From UBA4720 sp038227135 (GTDB lineage: Bacteria; Gemmatimonadota; Gemmatimonadetes; Gemmatimonadales; Gemmatimonadaceae): a stretch of DNA of 64,000 nucleotides. Under the pieces are notes generated by a model. That model was not told the origin of the DNA, did not search any database, and saw nothing but the letters and a program-made list of their open reading frames with translations. The stretch covers positions 146,175-210,174 of the forward strand of contig JBBRQC010000001.1 in NCBI GenBank assembly GCA_038227135.1, written 5' to 3'. Position 1 is the first letter of the stretch. Each line of letters begins with the position of its first letter. Position numbers and translations under genes: made by a program. This document shows positions 1-6,907 of the stretch, one piece after another.

Positions 1-596
1 GATCGAACGAAGAATGGGGCAGGATCGAGACGCCGCTCGCTGGCGCCTTCAACGTGCGAAACGTGCTCGCTGTGATCGCAGCCGCCGAAACGATCAAGGC
101 GGACCGCGACGGAGTGCGGGCAGGGCTCAAGACGTTTGCCAGCGTGAAGCGACGCATGGAGGTCCGAGGCGAGGTTCGCGGCGTGGCGGTGATCGATGAT
201 TTCGCGCACCATCCGACGGCCATCCGCGAGACGATAGATGCAATAAGGCAGAAGTACAAAGGCCGCCGCATCGTGGCGGTGTTCGAGCCCCGGAGCTATA
301 CGGCGCAGCGCCGCGAATTCCAGGACGATTACGTGAAGGCGTTTCGGGGGGCGGACGAAATCGTATTCGCGTCGCTCTTCCGGCCGGATCGGTACACGAA
401 GGAGACGGCGCTGGACCTCGACCAGCTCGTGCGCGATCTCATCACGACGGGGAAAGGGGCAAAGCAGCTAAAGGACGCCAACGCGATCGTCGCTGATCTT
501 ACGCCAAGACTGAAGGAGCGCGACGTGGTGCTGGTAATGTCGAACGGCGGGTTCGACGGGATACACCAGAAGCTGCTCGACGCGCTGGCGCGCTAG
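1..596 (+). CDS. mpl: Mpl, UDP-N-acetylmuramate:tripeptide ligase (C-terminal part)
   Basis: The gene enters the window already open; the reading phase starts at base 3 and about 197 C-terminal residues are present. Mpl is a cytoplasmic Mur-ligase homologue that joins recovered L-Ala-D-Glu-mDAP tripeptide to UDP-MurNAc, so that wall peptides re-enter peptidoglycan synthesis. The visible part holds the NVRNVLAVIAA helix at the end of the central ATPase domain and the C-terminal Mur ligase domain, with DDFAHHPTAI, which is the Mpl version of the MurC motif DDYGHHPTE, and EPRSYTAQRR. The DDFAHHP form is why I call Mpl rather than MurC. Its TAG stop overlaps the stop codon of the convergent DUF1697 gene by two bases within one CTAG. 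Confidence 0.9.
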   Translation, partial: SNEEWGRIETPLAGAFNVRNVLAVIAAAETIKADRDGVRAGLKTFASVKRRMEVRGEVRGVAVIDDFAHHPTAIRETIDAIRQKYKGRRIVAVFEPRSYTAQRREFQDDYVKAFRGADEIVFASLFRPDRYTKETALDLDQLVRDLITTGKGAKQLKDANAIVADLTPRLKERDVVLVMSNGGFDGIHQKLLDALAR

Positions 597-1174
597 ATCT
601 TTTTGCGCGGGTGGATCGGGGTCAGCTTCGCCGATCCTGCCTTGGCGAGTAGGGCAAGCTTCATCACCGTGTTCCAGTTGCGACCCGTGCAGCGACCGAC
701 CTTTTTCTCGATTACAGCATTGGTGAGAGGCGAGCGGCCCTGTCCGTTCGGGTAGAAGACGTAGAGCTGTCGACCCTTGGCGCGAACTATCTCCGGGCCG
801 GAAATGCCTGCCTGAAGCGCGGCTACATCCTCGGCGCGCGGGGGATTCTTGAGAAGCATGACGACGAGATGCCCCGGATCGAGTTCCCCTTCCTTCCGAA
901 ACGGATTCTGTCTGACGATGTCTTTCCATTCTTCGGGCGCCCGCACGAAGAAATCGATCTCGATGCCGAAACGCTTCTGCGCTTCCGACTCCAGAAAGCG
1001 TTCCAGCTCCGCACCGGTCCGTGCCCTGCTTCCGAACACGACGTTGCCGCTCTGCAGGAGAGATCGGACGTCATCGAACCCGAGCCTGGTGAGAAAGTCG
1101 CGCAGGTCGGTCATGCCGACGCTGCGGTGCCCGCCGACGTTAATGGCGCGGAGCAGGGCGATATGGGTTGTCAG
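593..1174 (-). CDS. DUF1697 family protein, probable CTG start
   Basis: Members of this family have no established function. The body reads MTDLRDFLTRLGFDDVRSLL then QSGNVVFGS, typical of DUF1697. The first ATG (1112-1114) lies too far inside: the frame upstream of it encodes THIALLRAINVGGHRSVG, which is the conserved DUF1697 N-terminus. No ATG, GTG or TTG occurs between there and the TGA further upstream. A CTG at 1172-1174, giving L-T-T-H-I-A-L-L-R, is the best remaining start, with a GGTGG stretch about ten bases before it; initiation at ATC 1160-1162 is less likely. The protein would be about 193 residues. It is the last gene of the minus-strand operon that begins at 6561, 63 bases after its upstream neighbour. 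A lost start codon (decaying gene) is the alternative. Confidence 0.75.
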   Translation of the reverse strand: MTTHIALLRAINVGGHRSVGMTDLRDFLTRLGFDDVRSLLQSGNVVFGSRARTGAELERFLESEAQKRFGIEIDFFVRAPEEWKDIVRQNPFRKEGELDPGHLVVMLLKNPPRAEDVAALQAGISGPEIVRAKGRQLYVFYPNGQGRSPLTNAVIEKKVGRCTGRNWNTVMKLALLAKAGSAKLTPIHPRKKI

Positions 1175-1237
1175 TTTGACCAGCCACCGGAAAGCGACAC
1201 GCGAAAAACCTAAACCAGTCGCTGCACTCCCGCGAGT

Positions 1238-2515
1238 TCAGACCCGCGAAGACGGCTCACGCCCGCGCCGGCCATTTCCACCTCGCGAGGTTCTATATGG
1301 ACGCTCCCACTCGCGCAGGTGGTCGAGCAGATAGTCGAGGGAAAAGATGTGGCGCGAATTGTCGACCTTCCGCCTGAACACGACCCGCGACCAGCCGCGC
1401 ATGCCCGTCGGCGTATACCACTCTCCGTCCATGTGCAGCTTGTCCCCGGAGATGGCGCGGATCAGGACGCGCTCGTACTGGGACCGAGGCAGGACGCGCT
1501 CGGGAAAGAGGTTGTCCCAGGTGCAGAGCCTGCCCACGTCATCGTAGCCGGGGGGCCGATCGTCGAGATCGAGCAGGGAAGGAGCACGGCCCTTCATGAC
1601 AGAGCCGATCAGGCGCAGCGTGAACGGATCAGAGTAGCGTCTGATGTAGGGCCAGAAGTGTTTCGTGACGAGGCCGGCAATCTCCCGCAGCGACAGGAAG
1701 CGGCCGTCGGTGGTCGGCCATTTGTCCCGGTCGATATCGGAGACGAACGGGTTCTCGGGGAAACAGTCGAAGCGAGCCAGCCATCCTTTGCGGGTGGTGT
1801 GCGGCATCGGCCGGAACCCCCTGATGATCGGCAGATCGGTCTCTTCGAGCACGCCTATCTCGTAGCTCGGCCAACGCATCACTTCGCGCACGATGCCGAC
1901 GATCAGCGTGGCGGTCGCAATCATCAGCGGCGCGTCCGGCGTAAAATCAGCCGTGATCTCGACGCGATCGCCGCGTGGCCTGACCCCTATTCCGGTCGAG
2001 CGGCGGTTGGCAGCGAGCAGCATCACGGGGACAGGGAGGATGTGCGCCAACAAATAAGCGAGCTGTTCGACCGTCCTCGTCGAGCCCTGTTCCGATTTCG
2101 GGAGCTCGAACGAGATGTTGTAGTGGGCGCTGAAGCCGGCCAGCTGAACATCGGCATCGTGCGCCTGCTCCCACGCGTCCAGCTCCTGCCGAACGAACAG
2201 GATCGCTTCCCAGAGCGAACGTCCGGCGCGGGCGGCGCAGCCGCGCTCGATCTCAATTACCGGTGTCGCCACCTCGATGACCCCGGTATCGAAATACACC
2301 GCCCCGCCCGTGGGCAGGTGATACGACTTGCCCTTCCGGTGCATCATCTTCGGGCGGATGAAACGACGCGGGCTCCCAAAGGTTTCTTCGGGTTTGACCT
2401 GCACGCCGTCCATCATCACGGCGAATTCGGCTTCCATGCCGATTGCCGCGAGCTGGATCCTCTCGCGAGTCGATGACTTGTTCTCCGGTCCCTTCTTTTT
2501 CTTCTGCTGCGCCAT
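1238..2515 (-). CDS. Glutamate-cysteine ligase (GCS2)-like protein
   Basis: About 425 residues. After a lysine-rich N-terminus (MAQQKKKKGPENK) the sequence shows GMEAEFAVMMDG, TGGAVYFDTGVIEVATP, GFSAHYNISFE and NRRSTGIGVRPRGDRVEI. An acidic GxExEF pair, an H-x-N and a late R-R-x-x-G pattern are the arrangement of carboxylate-amine ligases of the glutamine synthetase/GCS2 fold, which use ATP to join an amine to a carboxylate. Substrate cannot be read from sequence. I chose ATG 2513-2515 over a GTG two codons upstream because AAAGGGTGAG is then correctly spaced. It lies between the M15-like peptidase and DUF1697 genes, all on one strand, so a role on peptides or amino acids released from the wall is possible but inferred. 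Confidence 0.55.
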   Translation of the reverse strand: MAQQKKKKGPENKSSTRERIQLAAIGMEAEFAVMMDGVQVKPEETFGSPRRFIRPKMMHRKGKSYHLPTGGAVYFDTGVIEVATPVIEIERGCAARAGRSLWEAILFVRQELDAWEQAHDADVQLAGFSAHYNISFELPKSEQGSTRTVEQLAYLLAHILPVPVMLLAANRRSTGIGVRPRGDRVEITADFTPDAPLMIATATLIVGIVREVMRWPSYEIGVLEETDLPIIRGFRPMPHTTRKGWLARFDCFPENPFVSDIDRDKWPTTDGRFLSLREIAGLVTKHFWPYIRRYSDPFTLRLIGSVMKGRAPSLLDLDDRPPGYDDVGRLCTWDNLFPERVLPRSQYERVLIRAISGDKLHMDGEWYTPTGMRGWSRVVFRRKVDNSRHIFSLDYLLDHLREWERPYRTSRGGNGRRGREPSSRV

Positions 2516-2572
2516 TCTCACCCTTTACCAAAAATCCTTCATCGTTTGCCAAGTGGGTCTGCAACGAACAGG

Positions 2573-3205
2573 TCAATTTTTTACATCCCGCGGCACCGAC
2601 AGCACGTAACCCAGATCCAGGTGCAGGTGATCCTCCGCGTATCCGGTCGGGGCACCATACGGCCGTGTCCAGATGCCGGGCAACGTCTCTCTCGCGATCA
2701 GACTGAACCGCTCGATCGCGCTCCGGGTGTCCAGGTACGTATCGCCAATCCGATAGATGTTCGCGGCCGTACCCCAAGCGTGCGGAGTCGCATTCCTGGA
2801 GAACCGATGGGTCGGAGACCGGTACCCCCCGTTCGCCGATATGTGGACCAGCGTCCCGACAGCCTCCCGGAACCTGTCCAGGCACACTGCCAGCAGCGTT
2901 ATTGCGCACGGAACGTACCGGGGGAAAGTCCTTAGAGGCGGGGCCTCCCTTACGTCCACCTGAATGAACTCCCAGAGCAGGAAATTCGAGGCTAACTCGA
3001 TTTTCATGGCCGAATCCCAGGAGGGAACTTCGTAGAAATAGCGAGGGAGCTGCCTCAACCGCCCAACGGAGTCCTTCCACTCCTCCCCTGGCCTCAACGC
3101 CTTGCGGTATTCGGGGGGTAGTGTCAGTCCGTCGACGACCCTTAGCGGAAAGTTCGGCGACTCATTCAAACCGGCATTGGCGGCAAAAGCATTCGAGGAG
3201 CTCAT
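2573..3205 (-). CDS. M15-like (D-Ala-D-Ala carboxypeptidase fold) protein, altered zinc site
   Basis: 210 residues. The C-terminal half has the Hedgehog/DD-peptidase layout: ISANGGYRSPTHR (R129), then H142 in PHAWGTAANI, then DHLHLDLGY (H193, H195). Family members use a His-x6-Asp pair plus a late His to hold zinc and cut D-amino-acid peptide bonds in peptidoglycan. Here the expected Asp is Asn149, so zinc binding may be weakened or lost and the protein may only bind peptide. No signal peptide or membrane segment is visible at the N-terminus (MSSSNAFAANAGLNESP). Its ATG overlaps the stop of the beta-lactamase-like gene (ATGA, 3202-3205), so the two are translationally coupled. Confidence 0.65.
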   Translation of the reverse strand: MSSSNAFAANAGLNESPNFPLRVVDGLTLPPEYRKALRPGEEWKDSVGRLRQLPRYFYEVPSWDSAMKIELASNFLLWEFIQVDVREAPPLRTFPRYVPCAITLLAVCLDRFREAVGTLVHISANGGYRSPTHRFSRNATPHAWGTAANIYRIGDTYLDTRSAIERFSLIARETLPGIWTRPYGAPTGYAEDHLHLDLGYVLSVPRDVKN

Positions 3206-4074
3206 TCGTCGGGGGGACCCTGGGTGAGGAACTCATATATGGTATGCGAGATCGCCGCGATGGTTCTCGAGCGGCCCGAGCCTTCGGGTTCCCACTCGGT
3301 AAGAACCACAAGTACGTAGGGCTTCCGTTTGGGCAGATAGACGACGCCCGCGTCGTGCGCAATAGTCGAGATCTCGCCGGTCTTGTGGGCGACGCGGGCG
3401 CCTTTGGGCAGTCGGGCCGGAATCCCCTGATTGAATTCCTGTCCGTGGAGAATGTCCATCATCCGCCGAGATAGAGCCGGCGAGAAAGCCTTGCCCTCCG
3501 ACAACAGCACCAGAATCCGCAGCAGCCCATCGGCCGTCACCACGTTGTTGATGCCCTTCTCGAAGGCGAGCTCGTCTTCCACTCCACGTTTTAGGTCGAT
3601 TCCATCATCTACATCCAGCTCCTTCAGCGTCCGATTCACTGCGTCCGGCCCGATCACGCCGAGCAGGAGATTGGTCGCGAGGTTGCTGCTGGTGGTGATC
3701 ATATGGTACGCGAGCTCGTCAACTCGCATCATCTTCCCGATCGCGTTGTGCACCGCTGAATTGGCGTCCCGGCCCGACTCGACCCGGAACGGCACGTTTT
3801 CGACCACGCTCAGAAACCGGTTGCGGACGTGGACGCGCGAATGCGGGAGCAGATCTCCCCGGTCGATCGCCGCGAACACGCCCAGCAGTATCGGAACCTT
3901 GATTGTGCTCGCCGCATGGAACCAGCGGTCGGCCTTGTAGTGCAGCTCGAGGCCGGTTTCGGCGTCGTGGAGCGCGACCGCGATTGCTTTCGCGCCCGAC
4001 TCTTTCTCGATGGTCTCGATCTTCGTTTGCAGCACGCGCTCCCGCGCCGCCGTCGGGCTCTCCGTCTTCGACAT
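3202..4074 (-). CDS. Class A beta-lactamase-like serine hydrolase
   Basis: 290 residues of the beta-lactamase2/class A fold. The nucleophile motif is HAASTIK (Ser56, Lys59), the second element TTSSN (Ser129, Asn131), an omega-loop-like RGVEDELAFEKG (Glu166), and the KTG triad HKTGEI (Lys231). The Asn that follows Glu166 in true class A enzymes (ELN) is Ala here, so a DD-peptidase or esterase-like role on wall peptides is as likely as antibiotic resistance. No export signal is evident, which is odd for a beta-lactamase. The gene follows the permease gene after 8 bases and overlaps the M15-like gene downstream. Fold is sure; activity on beta-lactams is not. Confidence 0.75.
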   Translation of the reverse strand: MSKTESPTAARERVLQTKIETIEKESGAKAIAVALHDAETGLELHYKADRWFHAASTIKVPILLGVFAAIDRGDLLPHSRVHVRNRFLSVVENVPFRVESGRDANSAVHNAIGKMMRVDELAYHMITTSSNLATNLLLGVIGPDAVNRTLKELDVDDGIDLKRGVEDELAFEKGINNVVTADGLLRILVLLSEGKAFSPALSRRMMDILHGQEFNQGIPARLPKGARVAHKTGEISTIAHDAGVVYLPKRKPYVLVVLTEWEPEGSGRSRTIAAISHTIYEFLTQGPPDE

Positions 4075-4082
4075 CGAGACGG

Positions 4083-5003
4083 TCAGGAGTATGCTACGCG
4101 AGGATCCGCTTTGGCGTAGGCGAGATCGGTAAGGAGATTCACCATCACGAAGACGACACTCAGAAACAACACGGAGCCCTGAATCGCTGGCAGGTCGCGC
4201 CGGGTGATCGCATTGACGACGTAGCGCCCAAGACCCGGCCAGCTGAAAATCGTCTCGGTGAGGATGCTGCCGGTGAGATAGTATCCGAAATCGAGACCGA
4301 GCACGGTAATGATCGGGATCAGCGCGTTTCGCAGAGCGTGTCGCACGACGACGACCCGCTCATTGAGTCCTTTCGCGCGCGCCGTGCGGACGAAGTCGCC
4401 GCCGAGCACGTCGAGCATGGCCGATCTGGTCACTCGGGCGAGAAAGGCGATGGATCGCGAGCCGAGTGCGAAGGCGGGAAGGATCAGGTACTTGATGCCG
4501 CCGTAACCGGAGGGCGGAAGCCATTTCAGAATCACGGCAAAGACCAGAATCAGTATCAATCCGACCCAGTACACCGGAAAAGAAATTCCGAGGTAGGCGA
4601 ATCCGAGCCCGAGCCTGTCGAACCAGCCGCCCGGATTTCGCGCGCTCAGCACACCGAGAGTGATGCCGAGCACTGAGGCGAGCAGCATCGCCGATCCGGC
4701 GAGGAGCAGTGTCTTCGGGAACCGCTCGCGAATGTCCTGAATGATCGGGCGCTGTGTGATGTAGGAATTTCCAAAGTTTCCCCGCAGCACTCCGCCAGTA
4801 TAGAGCGTGAACTGCTTCAGGAGCGGCTCGTCGAGATGAAGCTCCTTTCTCAGACGTGCGATCGTTTCCGGGTCGGCTCTCTCACCCACCATCTCCTGGA
4901 CCGGGTCACCGGGCGCAACGTACAAGAGAAGAAATACGACGACCAGCACTCCGAACAGCGTCGGAATAGAAAGCGCGAGTCTCCGGACGATGAAAGACAG
5001 CAC
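4083..5003 (-). CDS. DppB/OppB-type peptide ABC transporter permease
   Basis: 306 residues with about six membrane segments. The N-terminus IVRRLALSIPTLFGVLVV and the following APGDP are the classic opening of the DppB/OppB inner-membrane subunit, and the cytoplasmic coupling loop carries the EAA-type sequence around FVRTARAKGLNERVVVV. It would form the import channel together with a DppC-type partner and two ATPases, none of which is adjacent. Start is GTG 5001-5003, four bases after the stop of the binding-protein gene, so both are co-transcribed. A DppC-type gene lies some 48 kb away at 52977; whether they pair is unknown. Substrate is likely oligopeptides, possibly murein peptides given the neighbours. 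Confidence 0.88.
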   Translation of the reverse strand: MLSFIVRRLALSIPTLFGVLVVVFLLLYVAPGDPVQEMVGERADPETIARLRKELHLDEPLLKQFTLYTGGVLRGNFGNSYITQRPIIQDIRERFPKTLLLAGSAMLLASVLGITLGVLSARNPGGWFDRLGLGFAYLGISFPVYWVGLILILVFAVILKWLPPSGYGGIKYLILPAFALGSRSIAFLARVTRSAMLDVLGGDFVRTARAKGLNERVVVVRHALRNALIPIITVLGLDFGYYLTGSILTETIFSWPGLGRYVVNAITRRDLPAIQGSVLFLSVVFVMVNLLTDLAYAKADPRVAYS

Positions 5004-5007
5004 CGCT

Positions 5008-6561
5008 CTATTTGCTGATCGTCACATCGGTCCACCGTTGACCGTTGAAGACGGCGGGAACGGCGAACGCCTTGATCCATGGCTGTACCGCGTACATGTC
5101 CTTGTAGAAGAACAGGTAGATCATCGGCGCATCGGCGAACTGGATCTGATCCGCCCGGGTATAGAGCGCATTGCGCTTCGCTTCGTCCTGCTCGCGGTGA
5201 GCCGAATCCACCAGCGCGTCGAATTTCGGATTCGAGTAGAACGAGACGTTGCCGCCGACTCCCTTGTTCTTGCTGTGGAGCAGCGGATACAAAAAGTTTT
5301 CGGCGTCGGGATAATCCGCCCACCACTCCTTGAGCGCGAGGTCCGTCTGCCCCTTACGCGCGGCTTCCCGCATCGATGACGCATCGCGCTGGACGATCTT
5401 GGCGCGGATTCCTGCCTGCGCGAGATTCGCCTGGATCGTCTGCGAAAGCCGTGGGGATTGGTCGGTGGTTGCCGCCCACAGCTCGACGTCGATCCCGTTG
5501 GGATGACCCGCGTCGGCGAGGAGCTGCTTTGCCTTGGCGACGTCGTAGCCATACGGTTTTCCGTTCGTGTTGTACCCGCCGAGGATTGGCGGAATCACTC
5601 CGTTGGCGACGGCTCCGCGGCCGGCCATCACCTGGCTCAGCGTAGTCGGGACATCGATCGCGTAGTTGAGCGCCTGTCTCACGCGCGAGTCCTTGAGCGG
5701 CCCCCGAGTGGTGTTGATCGCGACGTACCAGAACCGAAGCGCGGGCGCGGAAGTGAGGAGCTTCTTTTTCTCCGGATCCACCGCCCACGACTTTCCCGCT
5801 TCGTCAGGCACGTTCAGGACATCGACGTTGCCCGCCTCGAACTCGGCGGTGGCCGTGCTAGCTTCCGGGATGATGCGCGCCGTCAGAGAATCGGTTTTCG
5901 GCGCGCCGTCGAAGTACGCCGGGTTCCTGGCGAACCGCAGATAATCATCGTGTCGCCATTCGACGAACTTCCATGGACCGGTGCCGATCGGCTTCTGTCC
6001 GAAATCGGCGGGTGGGTTATCGGGGACCACCGACGTCACCGGCATCGCGAGCAGCTTCGGGAAAATCGAAAACGGCTCCTTGAGCGTGATCACCACCGTA
6101 GAATCGTCTGACGCCACCATGCCCGTGATCGTCTTCCCTTTGCCGGCCGCGTAATCCTCGGCGCCCTTGATCGGGTAGAGCGGCCAGCCGCGTCCACCCT
6201 TGGTGGCCGGATCGAGGACGCGCTGGAAGGAACTGACTACATTGTGCGCGGAAAATCCCCGGCCGTCGTGGAACTTGACCCCGGTGCGCAGATGGAAGGT
6301 GTAGATGATTCCATCGGGGCTCACGTCCCAGGATCTGGCCAGTCCCGGGACGACTTTCGCGTCGGGGGTGAAGCGCGTCAGTCCGTCGAATACGTACGCG
6401 ACGGCGCGACCCGTCGGGACATCCGTGGAAAGCGCAGGATCGAGCGATCGCGGATCGTAGGTATCTCGGGAGTCGATGATCGTCTTACGAGTAGGTGCCG
6501 ACTCACTGCCGCCGCCGCAGGCGATAATGGCGGGTAAAACGAGGAGGAAAAGTCGCCGCAT
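5008..6561 (-). CDS. Peptide ABC transporter substrate-binding lipoprotein (SBP_bac_5)
   Basis: 517 residues. Starting at ATG 6559-6561 the protein begins MRRLFLLVLPAIIACGGG, a lipoprotein signal with the lipobox Cys at about residue 15; an AAGAG ribosome site precedes it. A longer frame from 6594 lacks such a signal. The body shows the family-5 hallmarks DPRSLDPALSTDVPTGR, YTFHLRTGVKFHDG and an LxxAGHPNG segment. It would be anchored to the membrane and deliver peptides to the DppB-type permease encoded next. First gene of the minus-strand operon that continues to 593. Related proteins include DppA, OppA and the murein tripeptide receptor MppA; sequence alone does not separate these. Confidence 0.88.
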   Translation of the reverse strand: MRRLFLLVLPAIIACGGGSESAPTRKTIIDSRDTYDPRSLDPALSTDVPTGRAVAYVFDGLTRFTPDAKVVPGLARSWDVSPDGIIYTFHLRTGVKFHDGRGFSAHNVVSSFQRVLDPATKGGRGWPLYPIKGAEDYAAGKGKTITGMVASDDSTVVITLKEPFSIFPKLLAMPVTSVVPDNPPADFGQKPIGTGPWKFVEWRHDDYLRFARNPAYFDGAPKTDSLTARIIPEASTATAEFEAGNVDVLNVPDEAGKSWAVDPEKKKLLTSAPALRFWYVAINTTRGPLKDSRVRQALNYAIDVPTTLSQVMAGRGAVANGVIPPILGGYNTNGKPYGYDVAKAKQLLADAGHPNGIDVELWAATTDQSPRLSQTIQANLAQAGIRAKIVQRDASSMREAARKGQTDLALKEWWADYPDAENFLYPLLHSKNKGVGGNVSFYSNPKFDALVDSAHREQDEAKRNALYTRADQIQFADAPMIYLFFYKDMYAVQPWIKAFAVPAVFNGQRWTDVTISK

Positions 6562-6634
6562 ACGATTGCTCTTACCGTTGACATGAAGGGGCAAAATACG
6601 AGAACTTTCGCGGACCCTCGAACCAGGCCTCGCC

Positions 6635-6907
6635 GTGAGCGCAGAATACTATTACCGCCGTCAACTTGGCGCCAAGGATCTACTGCCCGCCGTTGGCGTT
6701 GGTGTCGCCGTCGGTTTGGCCGGGTTCTACATTGTGCAACTCTTAATCCAGCGGACGCCCCTCGTTCCGCAGGGAGAGCTCACGCGGGCGCCGGCAATGC
6801 CCCCGAAGCGAATGCTTGGAGACAGAACGGAGCCCGAGACGGAGACGCATTACGCTCGCGAGCTGCCGCCCGGACAGCCACCGGGCGCTCGCGTGATGAA
6901 AGGGTGA
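6635..6907 (+). CDS. Small single-span membrane protein upstream of TamA
   Basis: 90 residues from a GTG start. One hydrophobic segment at residues 15-38 (LLPAVGVGVAVGLAGFYIV) is followed by a proline- and charge-rich tail (residues 43-90). I do not recognise a family. Its TGA stop overlaps the GTG start of the TamA gene (GTGA, 6904-6907), so the two are translated together, and its position first in the TamA-TamB operon suggests a role at the inner membrane with that machine. The tail would lie on one side of the membrane only; orientation cannot be told. Function unknown. Confidence 0.7.
   Translation: MSAEYYYRRQLGAKDLLPAVGVGVAVGLAGFYIVQLLIQRTPLVPQGELTRAPAMPPKRMLGDRTEPETETHYARELPPGQPPGARVMKG

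Noticed and set aside
1319..2476. A 385-codon open frame on the plus strand
   Set aside because: Antisense shadow of the GCS2-like gene; low-complexity Arg/Asp-rich translation without a domain.
3202..4074. Acquired antibiotic resistance gene
   Set aside because: No mobile element is nearby, the chain lacks an export signal and the omega-loop Asn, and it is embedded in a wall-peptide operon, so a housekeeping role is more likely.
6578..6606. TTGACA at 6578-6583 as a promoter for the TamA operon
   Set aside because: The -35 hexamer is perfect but no convincing -10 follows at 16-18 bases (AGAACT only). Left out of the feature list.
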